Shown here one piece after another: positions 1-7,714 of a stretch of 16,835 bases of DNA; position 1 is the first letter of the stretch, and every line of letters begins with the position of its first letter. The translations under genes were made by a program, and so were the position numbers. Source of the stretch: Candidatus Gerdarchaeota archaeon (GTDB taxonomy: Archaea > Asgardarchaeota > Heimdallarchaeia > JABLTI01). Location: positions 1 through 16,835 of the forward strand of contig JAEORJ010000329.1 in the NCBI GenBank assembly GCA_016840945.1, read 5' to 3'. Under the pieces are notes generated by a model that was not told the DNA's origin, made no database searches, and worked only from the letters and a program-made list of their open reading frames with translations.

Positions 1-1678
1 GCCAATAACTAATAAAATTATCACCACTGTGAATTACATCATTAATCTCTTCTCTATCTATTGCATAAGAAATTGCTTTGCGAATAGCTAAGCCTTTAGT
101 GATAGTGGGATTATCAGCACAAGGGCTGGAATCACCAATATAATCCCTGACCTCACGCATATTATAACCAAAAAAGCCCAAACTTGATTGAGTGCCAGAT
201 TGAATGTTAAAATTAGGATCGAGCAGGTATTCGTTAATTTGATCCGCATCATATGTTAGGCCCATAATGTCAACGTAACCAGCTTCAAATTCTAACATAA
301 TTGTTGGATAATCAGTTAAAATTCTGACTCTCCACGTATCCATACCATTTGCATCCCATGTGGTATCAAATCCAAATCTATTTTCCCAGTTAAGGTCGGG
401 ATCGCTGGTGATTGTTTCATCTAACCACCAACAATCAGTTCTGAGTGATAAGATAGTTTCGACACCTTCTGTAAAATCACTAATCTCGAAGAGACCAGTA
501 CCAAAGCAATTGGTAGCGAATTTATTCCAGGAAGGATGACTGATATCTGGAGTAACGCCATCTGGTAATTGGGTTTGGTTCAAGTAATGTTCAGGGAGAA
601 TTCTCAATGAAATTGATGGTAAGAATGGTGCATAGGGATCATTTGCTTGAGTTGATGGGTCACCATCAATGAAGATATCAAGCGTCCATTGGTCGAGGAT
701 TTCCATATCTTTAATCCATTGAAATTCTTGTTGATCATTTGAGACATGAGACCAAATGTAAAAAGTAAAGTAAACATCTCGAATATCCAAATATTCATTA
801 GTAAATATTCCATCTGGATCAATATCCCATTTTATCCCTTGACGACAAGTTATTCGTAAATGAGTAGCGTTGATCATAGTATAGCTTTCAGCTAAATGAG
901 GCCAAACGCTTAAATCAGCATCATACCAAATTAACGGATCCATAACTGCATTACTAATTGAGCTTGAAGGATCATCAGCTTGGAACAATGGATTAAGATC
1001 AGACCAAGCAGCATCAGTGGTGACTAATTCATCAGTACTTGTTTGCCCTGTATGTGAACCATCCCAGTACATTTTACCCCATGATTGTAAAATTTTATCG
1101 TTGAAATTAAATCCTATTAGATTACTCCAATATGCAGCATAGGATTGTGGAGCAAACGCTGGTAACATTGGGCATATTTTATCCATTAAATATTGTTCCC
1201 ATTCCCAGTAATGTTGTATACGTTCTTCTGAATCTGGGGGCATAATGAGATTGCCTTCTCTCATATACCATTCGTTGATACCAGTTCCCAAAGTAACATC
1301 ATAATCCATATCAGTATTATAACCGAACAGGTTCAAGGAACCGTTTTCGTTATAGATTCCGGTCATATCAGGATCTAATCCTCCACCTGTTAAAGCAACA
1401 TAACAAAGGTCGAAATCTCTGAAAGCAATCAACTCGCCAACAAAGGTAGCCCAATCTTGGATAATTACATCAACATTAATACCGATTTGTGCAAGTTGTT
1501 GTTTCATGAAGTTAAGATAGTCCGGTCTCGCCCCACTATCATTTGTTTTAGCTACTAATGTGAAAAATGGGTCTATAGTTTTAACAGGAATAAATCTATC
1601 AGAAGGTACAAAGGAACTTATTATGATTAACATCAATATTACAGAAATAAGAGAACATCGTCTATTTTTAGTGTTCAT
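1..1678 (-). CDS. ABC transporter substrate-binding protein, family 5 (oligopeptide/nickel type), 3' end beyond the left edge
   Basis: Extracellular solute-binding lipoprotein-like component of a peptide/oligopeptide ABC importer (SBP_bac_5 family). The frame is open from ATG at 1678 to the window edge, giving 559 residues. The start is fixed by a perfect AGGAGG (1687-1692) eight bases upstream. Residues 8-26 are a hydrophobic signal segment without an obvious lipobox. Residues 250-345 carry the usual N-lobe pattern (PLIWYDADLSVWPHLAESY, then GIKWD..DGIFT and DVYFTFY). Residues 391-410 match the GTG.FEI segment, and 530-543 (LAIRKAISYAIDREEI) is the family signature. Oddly, residues 38-190 resemble the C-terminal lobe of the family (QLAQIGINVDV, then TGGGLDPD, LNLFGYN, and a DKICPMLPAF segment), placed before the N-lobe. 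Permease and ATPase genes are not in the window. The transported substrate cannot be told. Family call is firm; lobe order is my reading. Confidence 0.9.
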   Translation of the reverse strand, partial: MNTKNRRCSLISVILMLIIISSFVPSDRFIPVKTIDPFFTLVAKTNDSGARPDYLNFMKQQLAQIGINVDVIIQDWATFVGELIAFRDFDLCYVALTGGGLDPDMTGIYNENGSLNLFGYNTDMDYDVTLGTGINEWYMREGNLIMPPDSEERIQHYWEWEQYLMDKICPMLPAFAPQSYAAYWSNLIGFNFNDKILQSWGKMYWDGSHTGQTSTDELVTTDAAWSDLNPLFQADDPSSSISNAVMDPLIWYDADLSVWPHLAESYTMINATHLRITCRQGIKWDIDPDGIFTNEYLDIRDVYFTFYIWSHVSNDQQEFQWIKDMEILDQWTLDIFIDGDPSTQANDPYAPFLPSISLRILPEHYLNQTQLPDGVTPDISHPSWNKFATNCFGTGLFEISDFTEGVETILSLRTDCWWLDETITSDPDLNWENRFGFDTTWDANGMDTWRVRILTDYPTIMLEFEAGYVDIMGLTYDADQINEYLLDPNFNIQSGTQSSLGFFGYNMREVRDYIGDSSPCADNPTITKGLAIRKAISYAIDREEINDVIHSGDNFISYW

Positions 1679-1686
1679 TATTTAAG

Positions 1687-1740
1687 CCTCCTTTTTCATT
1701 GAATCTATGAATATATAATTATGAATGAGCATTTAAAATA
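1687..1740 (-). promoter_or_regulatory. Putative promoter and Shine-Dalgarno of the solute-binding protein gene
   Basis: On the minus strand a TATA-like TATTTTAAAT lies at about 1731-1740. That would place transcription start near 1709, giving a leader of about 30 bases with AGGAGG at 1687-1692. The Shine-Dalgarno is certain by eye; the TATA box is one of several A/T-rich candidates (another is at 1709-1720). Confidence 0.4.
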
Positions 1741-1810
1741 TTTCTTAATTAAAAATAACAAACATATCTATTCAATTAGAAAAATAAACCAGAATTTATT
1801 ACACAATTAA

Positions 1811-1855
1811 CTTTATAGAATGCTTATATCAATTAATTGTAATCAATTAATGATT
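1811..1855 (+). promoter_or_regulatory. Putative promoter with direct-repeat, operator-like sequence
   Basis: TATA-like CTTTATAG (1811-1818) and CTTATATC (1823-1830) precede the small gene at 1874. Directly downstream the 10-mer ATCAATTAAT occurs twice (1828-1837 and 1842-1851), 14 bases apart. The second copy is part of an inverted repeat, AATCA-5 bases-TGATT (1841-1855). This lies over the expected transcription start (about 1850) and between two divergent genes, a usual place for a repressor site. The DNA is very A/T-rich, so chance is possible. Confidence 0.4.
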
Positions 1856-1873
1856 GTTAAAGAAGGTGATTAA

Positions 1874-2023
1874 ATGAAAGAGTATAAAATACTTCCACCA
1901 GCAGTTGGGAAAGGCTATTTAGAAAGAATACAAGAAATATTAAATAATAATGCTCGAGAAGGTTGGCAACTACACACCCTTTTAGAATGGGCTATTGTTC
2001 TTGAAAAAGAAGTTAAAGGATGA
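1874..2023 (+). CDS. Small DUF4177-like protein (49 residues)
   Basis: Short hypothetical protein beginning MKEYKILPPAVGKGYLERI. It has the pattern of DUF4177-type proteins: an initial (M)xxYKV/I strand, a helix ending in L-N-x-x-A-x-E-G-W-x-L (here LNNNAREGWQL, residues 23-33), then a final strand (LEWAIVLEK, residues 37-45). The family has no established function that I know of. Start ATG 1874 follows GGTGAT (1865-1870), a close match to the archaeal anti-Shine-Dalgarno. The ORF is short, but family-like sequence, ribosome site and the U-tract after the stop together make it a real gene. It is divergent from the solute-binding protein gene and upstream of the ceramidase, with a U-tract between, so probably monocistronic. 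Confidence 0.75.
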   Translation: MKEYKILPPAVGKGYLERIQEILNNNAREGWQLHTLLEWAIVLEKEVKG

Positions 2024-2045
2024 AATTCTAATTAATTTATATTCT

Positions 2046-2069
2046 TATTTTGTAATTTTTTTTGTTTTT
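2046..2069 (+). terminator. U-tract terminator after the DUF4177-like gene
   Basis: Two T-runs (2056-2063, eight T; 2065-2069, five T) follow the stop by about 30 bases with no stem-loop. This is the common archaeal oligo-U type of termination signal. Confidence 0.5.
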
Positions 2070-2197
2070 CATATTAAAGCTGAAAAAAAAGTGCAAATTG
2101 TTAAAGGAAATTCATTTCTAGATATTAGAAAAATTGATGTATTTGATTGCGTATCGTAAATCAAGATACTATTTTCTTTTTCAAGTTGGTGTGTGGG

Positions 2198-4171
2198 ATG
2201 TCATATCATATAGGTATAGGAATGTATGACTGTACAGGTCCAGCAGCTGAGCAAACTATGATGGGGTATGCTGATGCTAAACAAAAGACACAAGGAATAG
2301 CTGATAGACAGTGGATTAGAGCATTTGTTATTAAGGATTTCAAAAATAATTATCTCTGTTTTGCTGTTGCTGACATCTGTATGGTTTTTCAAGCCATAAA
2401 AAATGAAGTAGTAAAACGTCTTTCAAATAAAAACAAAGGAGCACTTAATGCTGATAATATTTTGATTAGTGCAATTCACACTCATTCAGGGCCAGCTGGT
2501 TATTCATACTATCCAACGTTTAATATCATAAGTAAAGGATTTAGTAAAATAACATTTGAAACAATTGTTAATGGCTATGTTCAAGCAATTAGTAGAGCTT
2601 GGGATAATCTAAAACCAGGAAAAATTTTCATTAATTCAAGTGAGCTTTTTGATTGTGGAGGGCAACGATCTCGAGAAGCTTGGGAGAGCAATCCACAAGA
2701 GGAACGAGAGAAATATGGTGATACTGACAAATCATTTACAGTACTGAAATTTGTTGATGACTCAGGAAAATTATTCGGAACTATGTCCTTTTTTGCGCTA
2801 CATTCAACATCTGTAGGAATAACTAATGATCTAATATCAGCAGATAATAGAGGTTATGCTTCAAGAACTTTGGAAAGAATGTTTGATAATGATCCTTATA
2901 GCTATAATCCCAATTTTATTGCTGCATTCCCAAACGCTAATGGTGCAGATGTAAGCCCAAATGTTGGACAAGGTCATCCACCAGGTGGAGATGAAGATTA
3001 TAGAAGGATGAAAGTAATAGGAGATAAACTAGTCCAAAAAACTGTTGAAATGATCAATTCCAAAGCTGAAGAGGTAACGGGAGATATACGATTTGGGCAA
3101 ACAAACGTTGATCTTGCCAATGTAGAAATTGAAGGAACAGATAGAAAAACTTGTGATGGTGCGCTTGGAGCAAGTTTCTCAGGAGCTTCGAGTGAGGATA
3201 ATGCTTCACCAGTGCCAATATTTGTTGAAGGTCTAACTAAAGATGAATTATTAGGCGGGGAAGTCTCAAGGAAATATTCTTTTCGAAATAAAGCACTAAC
3301 ATTTCTTTTGGATTTTATTTGGCATGATATGGATGATCCCGAATGGGTTAAAGCCCAAGGTGAGAAACCTATTTTATTGCCTGTTGGAAGGGCAAAATAT
3401 AGGGGAATGTTGTTCTATCCCCATATTTATCCATTTCAGATTTTTAATTTAGGGTCAGTTTCCATTGCAGCTTTCCCAGGTGAAATGACTTCCATGGCAG
3501 GAATTCGCTTAAAGAATACTATTTTAAAGGTATTTCAAGGAACTAACATTAAACATTCCCTTTTAATATGCTATGCAAACTCATTCTCAAATTACACTAC
3601 TACTAGAGAAGAATATTCACAACAGCATTACGAAGGTGCAAGCACCTTATTTGGTCCAAACCAACTGGAAGCCATACAACAAGAATATCGAAAACTCGCT
3701 GAATTAATAAGAGATAATAAACTTGTACCACAAGGAATCCCATTTCCAAAATACGAAGGCAGACTAAAGAAATTCCGTTCAAGAATCCGTTTTGATGATG
3801 ATCCAATGGGTAAGGAGTTTGGGGAAGTGATAAAACAACCGAATGAATTCTATAATCGAGGAGATAAAGTAATTGTAGAATTCATCGGTGCAAGTCCTCG
3901 AAATAGCCTTAAAATAATGGATACTTTTCTTGAAGTTCAAAGAAAAAGAAATGACAAGTGGGAATCAATTTACAAGGATTTAGATTTTGAAACAAAATAT
4001 CATTGGAAGAGAAAAGGAATAGCTCATTCAATAATAACTATTGATTGGAATATTCCTAACGATGAACCACCAGGAGAATATAGAATTGTCCACAAAGGAG
4101 ATTATAAGTCAAGATGGTTAAAGAGAATATCTCCTTATTCTGGAATCTCAAATTCATTTGAATTACATTAA
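2198..4171 (+). CDS. Neutral/alkaline non-lysosomal ceramidase family protein
   Basis: Hydrolase of the neutral ceramidase family (zinc-dependent cleavage of an N-acyl amide bond; ceramide to sphingosine and fatty acid in characterised members). I start at ATG 2198, giving 657 residues, because the family N-terminus (GIGMYDCTGPAAE...MMGYA) begins immediately after it. A TTG at 2147 would only add 17 atypical residues. The active-site set is complete: IHTHSGP (H94, H96), FALHSTS (H202), NGADVSPN with nucleophile S253, FPGEMTS (E429), and NYTTTREEY (Y466), which keeps the 37-residue spacing between Glu and Tyr zinc ligands of the Pseudomonas enzyme. Residues about 530-655 match the C-terminal Ig-like domain (PRN, W..ip, PGEYRI.H.G). 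There is no clear signal peptide, although most relatives are secreted. Substrate in an archaeon without known sphingolipids is open; another N-acyl lipid is possible. Confidence 0.92.
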   Translation: MSYHIGIGMYDCTGPAAEQTMMGYADAKQKTQGIADRQWIRAFVIKDFKNNYLCFAVADICMVFQAIKNEVVKRLSNKNKGALNADNILISAIHTHSGPAGYSYYPTFNIISKGFSKITFETIVNGYVQAISRAWDNLKPGKIFINSSELFDCGGQRSREAWESNPQEEREKYGDTDKSFTVLKFVDDSGKLFGTMSFFALHSTSVGITNDLISADNRGYASRTLERMFDNDPYSYNPNFIAAFPNANGADVSPNVGQGHPPGGDEDYRRMKVIGDKLVQKTVEMINSKAEEVTGDIRFGQTNVDLANVEIEGTDRKTCDGALGASFSGASSEDNASPVPIFVEGLTKDELLGGEVSRKYSFRNKALTFLLDFIWHDMDDPEWVKAQGEKPILLPVGRAKYRGMLFYPHIYPFQIFNLGSVSIAAFPGEMTSMAGIRLKNTILKVFQGTNIKHSLLICYANSFSNYTTTREEYSQQHYEGASTLFGPNQLEAIQQEYRKLAELIRDNKLVPQGIPFPKYEGRLKKFRSRIRFDDDPMGKEFGEVIKQPNEFYNRGDKVIVEFIGASPRNSLKIMDTFLEVQRKRNDKWESIYKDLDFETKYHWKRKGIAHSIITIDWNIPNDEPPGEYRIVHKGDYKSRWLKRISPYSGISNSFELH

Positions 4172-4180
4172 ATCTAATAG

Positions 4181-4198
4181 AAAAAAACCCTCAAAAAG
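4181..4198 (-). terminator. U-tract terminator of the small zinc-ribbon gene
   Basis: On the minus strand, CTTTTTGAGGGTTTTTTT (T-runs of five and seven) lies about 55 bases beyond the stop of the 4252-4440 gene. The same stretch is A-rich on the plus strand, so it would serve only the minus-strand transcript. No comparable U-tract is seen just after the ceramidase. Confidence 0.45.
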
Positions 4199-4251
4199 AA
4201 AACATGAAAAGAAAGGAATCTAAGAACCGAATTACCTTTAGAATTATATCA

Positions 4252-4440
4252 TTATTTCAAAATAAGATTATTCCCACATATGGGACATTTATATGGCTCA
4301 ATAGGATTAGGATTTAGGAGGAGTATTTTCCCTTCGGATTCAGCTAATTGGTGCAATTGACTTAGCTCCTCTTCAGAATCTTTTGAATAAGATAATGAAT
4401 ATAGAAGGACTTCTTTTTTGCATTGAGTACAATAGAACAT
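4252..4440 (-). CDS. Small zinc-ribbon protein (62 residues)
   Basis: Two CxxC knuckles (YCTQC near residue 4 and KCPICGNN near residue 54) are separated by a helical, acidic linker (SEEELSQLHQLAESEG). This is the layout of a single zinc ribbon, likely a nucleic-acid- or protein-binding accessory protein. I choose ATG 4440, preceded by GTTGATTG, over TTG 4446, which would add two residues. The gene sits between ceramidase and TPP-enzyme genes, convergent with the former and divergent from the latter. No specific function can be given. Confidence 0.7.
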   Translation of the reverse strand: MFYCTQCKKEVLLYSLSYSKDSEEELSQLHQLAESEGKILLLNPNPIEPYKCPICGNNLILK

Positions 4441-4549
4441 TTTCAATCAACTAATATGATTATTTATTTTAATGATTAAAAATTATTAATGTTGCTAACA
4501 AACCAAATACTTTGATTCTAAATTGAATTAAGGATTCTTAGGATTGACT

Positions 4550-4586
4550 ACAAAAGCTTATAAGTTTAAGAAAATAGAAGCTTCTT
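4550..4586 (+). promoter_or_regulatory. Archaeal-type promoter of the TPP-enzyme gene
   Basis: CTTATAAG (4557-4564), preceded by a purine-rich ACAAAAG (4550-4556) at the BRE position, predicts transcription start at about 4586, leaving a leader of some 13 bases before ATG 4599. This is one of the clearest TATA boxes in the window. Confidence 0.55.
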
Positions 4587-4598
4587 GAGAGAAGAGAA

Positions 4599-6347
4599 AT
4601 GAAAGCTGCAAACATCCTTTTAGAAATGCTTAATGCCTATGATGTAAAGCATGTTTTTGGATTGCCAGGAGAAACGACTTTAGATTGGTATGTTGCATGG
4701 CAAGATTGGAAAAAGGATTCAAAATCAATTAAACATATTTTGACTCGAGATGAGAGGAGTGCAGCTTACATGGCTGATGCTTATGCTCGAGTGAGTTTTA
4801 AACCGGGGATTATAGAAGCACCAAGTGTAGGTGCGACACATATTGTTCCTGGTATAGTTGAAGCGTTTAAAGCATCTGTACCTATGATAGTTTTTACTTC
4901 TGATGTACCACTTAACGCTGAATATAAGAACATGTTAACAGCATTCGATCAAACAGCATTATTTAGTAGCATTACTAAAGCATCATATACCATTACAAAA
5001 GGTTCTGAAATTCCTCACATAATTCGAAGAGCATTTCGTCAAGCTACTACTGGCAAACCCGGACCAGTACATATTAGATTACCTATGGATGTTCTTAGAG
5101 AGGAAATAGATAACAAAATAATAGCTTCAGAACTATATAGTCAAAAAGAATTCAATCATTATCCAAGTGCCCGTCCCACAGCTGAACTTGAAAGAATTAG
5201 AGAGGCTATTACTTTATTAAAGAAATCTGAGCGTCCAGTTATTATTTGTGGCCAAGGAGTATTATTTTCACAAGCTTGTGATGAAGTTACTGAATTATCG
5301 GAATTACTAGGGATTCCAGTAGGAACAACTATTTCTGGAAAAGGTAGCATTTCAGAGAATCATCCATTATCAATTGGTGTTATTGGTGGGCGAGGTGGTA
5401 CACGATTTTCAAATAAGATTGTTAGTGAAGCTGATGTTATCTTCTTTATTGGGAGTAATACTGATTCTGCAAATACTTTGAAATGGACCTTACCTGAAAC
5501 TAACTCTGAAACAAAAATAATTCATTGCGATATCAGTGAAACAGAGATCAGTAACAACTACCAAACAGATGTGATTCTATTAGGAGATGCTAAAAATACA
5601 TTAAAAGCAATGATTGACTTAATAACTACAAAAATCTCTCAGGTTAAATTTCAAGAACTTCCTCGTATTAAACAAATTCTAAAAAATGCCAAGGAATATA
5701 CGGAATACCTTGAAGAGTTCAAGCAATCAGATGAGAAGCCTATTCATCCTTTGAGATTTATCAAAGAGCTTACACAAACCATTCCAGAAGATTATATTAT
5801 CGTAGCGGATCCAGGAGTAAGTGCTATTTATCCTTCAGCTTTCTTTAAGATAAAACATGCAGGACGAAGAATGATCTTCAATTATGCTATGGGAGCTTTA
5901 GGGTATGCCATCCCAGCTTCAGTAGGAGCTTATTCTGCTCAACCTACTAGTTGTATTGTAGCATTAACAGGTGATGGCAGCTATGGATTTGCTGTAGGTG
6001 AGTTAGAAACAATCAGTAGGATTGGAGGAAATATAAACATCATTTTGTTCAATAATGGATGTTATGGGTGGATAAAAGGAGAACTAGAAGCTTCTTATGG
6101 TTCCAAATACGCGGATTTTCCCACAAATTTCCAAGTAATTGATTATCAAAAAATAGCTGAAGGGTTTGGTATACAAGCTTATACAATTCGAGATCCAAAC
6201 GATCTTTCAAAAATATTACAAGAAGCTTTTAATCTTAATGAGCCAACCTTCATCGACATGCAAGTCAGTTCAGAAAACAAATTAGTTCCACCTGTACCTT
6301 CTTGGGTGAAGATAGCTGAGAAGAAAAATTTGAGATATGTTTACTAA
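4599..6347 (+). CDS. Thiamine-pyrophosphate-dependent enzyme, acetolactate synthase large-subunit type
   Basis: Soluble 582-residue enzyme with the three-domain fold of acetolactate synthase, pyruvate oxidase and related 2-keto-acid decarboxylases. The N-terminal pyrimidine-binding domain runs to about residue 170 (VFGLPGETTLDW; E52 in TRDERSAAYMADAYAR is the expected cofactor-activating Glu). The central domain is about 195-340 (RPVIICGQGV, GVIGGRGGTRFSNK). The C-terminal pyrophosphate-binding domain is about 370-560, with the motif GDGSYGF (G458-D459-G460) running to NNGCYGW (N485-N486). The usual ALS SGPGATN is here APSVGATH, so this is a divergent member. No regulatory small subunit is adjacent, and no other branched-chain amino acid gene is nearby, so a catabolic carboligase or decarboxylase role is as likely as biosynthesis. 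The promoter lies directly upstream, and a U-tract follows. Confidence 0.9.
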   Translation: MKAANILLEMLNAYDVKHVFGLPGETTLDWYVAWQDWKKDSKSIKHILTRDERSAAYMADAYARVSFKPGIIEAPSVGATHIVPGIVEAFKASVPMIVFTSDVPLNAEYKNMLTAFDQTALFSSITKASYTITKGSEIPHIIRRAFRQATTGKPGPVHIRLPMDVLREEIDNKIIASELYSQKEFNHYPSARPTAELERIREAITLLKKSERPVIICGQGVLFSQACDEVTELSELLGIPVGTTISGKGSISENHPLSIGVIGGRGGTRFSNKIVSEADVIFFIGSNTDSANTLKWTLPETNSETKIIHCDISETEISNNYQTDVILLGDAKNTLKAMIDLITTKISQVKFQELPRIKQILKNAKEYTEYLEEFKQSDEKPIHPLRFIKELTQTIPEDYIIVADPGVSAIYPSAFFKIKHAGRRMIFNYAMGALGYAIPASVGAYSAQPTSCIVALTGDGSYGFAVGELETISRIGGNINIILFNNGCYGWIKGELEASYGSKYADFPTNFQVIDYQKIAEGFGIQAYTIRDPNDLSKILQEAFNLNEPTFIDMQVSSENKLVPPVPSWVKIAEKKNLRYVY

Positions 6348-6372
6348 CCATTTAGAATAGGAGTGAAAAATC

Positions 6373-6388
6373 TCTTTTTTTCCTTCTT
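6373..6388 (+). terminator. U-tract terminator after the TPP-enzyme gene
   Basis: TCTTTTTTTCCTTCTT lies about 25 bases beyond the stop at 6347, with no stem-loop. It is an archaeal oligo-U type signal. Confidence 0.45.
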
Positions 6389-6450
6389 AATGTGAATCAG
6401 AATATTTAATTCATAGATTTGAAGTAATTAAATGATATTTGGTGAAATTA

Positions 6451-7104
6451 ATGGTATCTTGTTCGATAGAGTGTAGTATTGTTTGTCCAAGATGTGATAG
6501 TTCAATAATACTGAATGGCCCAATAACAATGGCTCATTGCAATTCTTGTCAGGAAAACGTCGAAATATCAGAAGAATTTTGGGGAAACATGATCGATAGT
6601 ATACTCGAAGATATGTTAGATGAATTAACAGAAGGATATGGAAGGAACTCCACAATCTTTGGAGAATTTAACACTAGATTAAGGTATTATCATATGCCAC
6701 CTGTATGCTCTAAATGTAAGAAAAAACTGGATCTCCCGGAGAAATTATCTCAAACAAAGGGTTACATAAAATGCTCACATTGTGATGAAAAAAATAGAAT
6801 AAGTGAAATTCCATCATGGCTTGAGAAACAAATATCTGCAGGGAAATTTCTTGTTAATGCAGTAATGACAAAAGAAGATGAGCCAAAATCAGACATAGCA
6901 GATGGAGTCGCATTGACTTGCCCTAGATGTGGTGGCACTCTTATAGTGGATGGAAAAGAAAGGATCGTTCCTTGTGAGTTTTGCAGCTTGCACGTATTTT
7001 TACCTGATGCTGTATGGTTACGTCTTCATCCAGTATTAGTCAAATCAGCTTGGTATGTTGTATTTGATGAGAATGAAACTAAAAAAAGGAAAAATAAGGA
7101 TTAA
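6451..7104 (+). CDS. Protein with three zinc ribbons (217 residues), function unknown
   Basis: Three separate four-Cys ribbons: CPRC...CNSC (residues about 12-33), CSKC...CSHC (about 87-110) and CPRCGG...CEFC (about 158-178). The last is followed by a distinctive LPDAVWLRLHPV segment and a strand ending in VVFDE. A helical acidic stretch (EEFWGNMIDSILEDMLDEL) links the first two. There is no signal peptide or membrane segment, so it is cytosolic. ATG 6451 is chosen because GGTGA (6441-6445) sits five bases before it; a TTG at 6439 lies upstream of that ribosome site. AATATTTAAT at 6401-6410 is a plausible TATA box. I know no biochemical role; nucleic-acid binding or a scaffold role is inference from the ribbons alone. 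Confidence 0.8.
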   Translation: MVSCSIECSIVCPRCDSSIILNGPITMAHCNSCQENVEISEEFWGNMIDSILEDMLDELTEGYGRNSTIFGEFNTRLRYYHMPPVCSKCKKKLDLPEKLSQTKGYIKCSHCDEKNRISEIPSWLEKQISAGKFLVNAVMTKEDEPKSDIADGVALTCPRCGGTLIVDGKERIVPCEFCSLHVFLPDAVWLRLHPVLVKSAWYVVFDENETKKRKNKD

Positions 7105-7120
7105 TTCTTTATCAAAGAAT
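7104..7120. terminator. Hairpin between convergent genes
   Basis: Perfect inverted repeat ATTCTTT-ATC-AAAGAAT (7104-7110, 7114-7120). It begins on the last base of the plus gene's TAA and lies seven bases beyond the minus gene's stop at 7127. On the minus strand it is followed by a T-rich run (complement of 7078-7096), as in an intrinsic terminator, so it best serves the minus-strand gene. Confidence 0.5.
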
Positions 7121-7126
7121 ATATCC

Positions 7127-7405
7127 CTACTCACCTGGTGTGGAATGATTATTAGGGTATGGTACTAGGCTATCTCTAAGACTTGGATTGTTTAATGTTA
7201 GTCCCGAATGAAAATAGAAGTCAATATGTTTTGAATTGCAAAAGATTTCGTTATTGAAATCACTATCAGAACTAGAATTATTATAAAATGTTAATGATCT
7301 ATCATCAACTAATCTACCATCAAGCTCTACAATTCCTGCTGCTAAAAAGCTAATATTAATACTAAGAATTAATATAGCAAGCATGATTTTTGTTTTCCTA
7401 TTCAT
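7127..7405 (-). CDS. Small secreted or membrane-anchored protein (92 residues)
   Basis: Starts MNRKTKIMLAILILSINISF, a classic N-terminal signal or anchor (two basic residues, then about 18 hydrophobic residues ending near AAG). A polar, Ser/Asn/Asp-rich tail of about 60 residues follows. ATG 7405 is favoured over ATG 7423 because GGGGAA (7411-7416) lies five bases before it. TATA-like TTTAAATA (7454-7461) would put transcription start near 7431. No family is recognised. Composition alone cannot prove that a 92-residue ORF is expressed, but signal segment, ribosome site and terminator hairpin agree. Confidence 0.55.
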   Translation of the reverse strand: MNRKTKIMLAILILSINISFLAAGIVELDGRLVDDRSLTFYNNSSSDSDFNNEIFCNSKHIDFYFHSGLTLNNPSLRDSLVPYPNNHSTPGE

Positions 7406-7714
7406 GAGTCTTCCCCGGATCATATTTGCTTACAATTAAAGTCATTTTTTTTATATTTAAATTTACTTTCGCAATAACCAACCAAGAATGTATTTTTAGA
7501 ATAAGAAAAGTGAGTTTATGAAATTTAGTTTGGATAGATTATTCATAAGAATAATTACTAAGGTTGCTAGGAAAACAATCCATCTTAGATTGGCAAGCTG
7601 ATTTGAATGTTAAATGTTTTTAAAATAGTAACATCTTGGAAATAATTCAGTAATTTAATAAATAATGAGTTCTTTATTTAGTAAATCAGCTTTATAGAAT
7701 AAAGGTGGAGAGTT
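7406..7714. other. Divergent intergenic region, 309 bases
   Basis: No credible ORF. It holds the promoter of the small secreted protein (TATA-like 7454-7461, minus strand) and A/T-rich candidates for the MFS gene (TTTATTTA-like at 7673-7680). The ribosome site of the MFS gene is GGTGGAG at 7704-7710. A possible stem-loop spans 7564-7596: outer TTGC/GCAA, inner CAATC/GATTG around a seven-base loop, with an eight-base bulge on the 5' side. Confidence 0.5.

Noticed and set aside
604..822. Minus-strand open frame of 72 codons within the solute-binding protein region
   Set aside because: It is in a different frame from the 559-codon solute-binding protein reading and shows no family-like sequence.
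2147..2197. TTG start giving the ceramidase 17 extra residues with a short hydrophobic patch
   Set aside because: The patch (IFFFKLV) is too short for a signal peptide, and the family N-terminus begins at the ATG at 2198.
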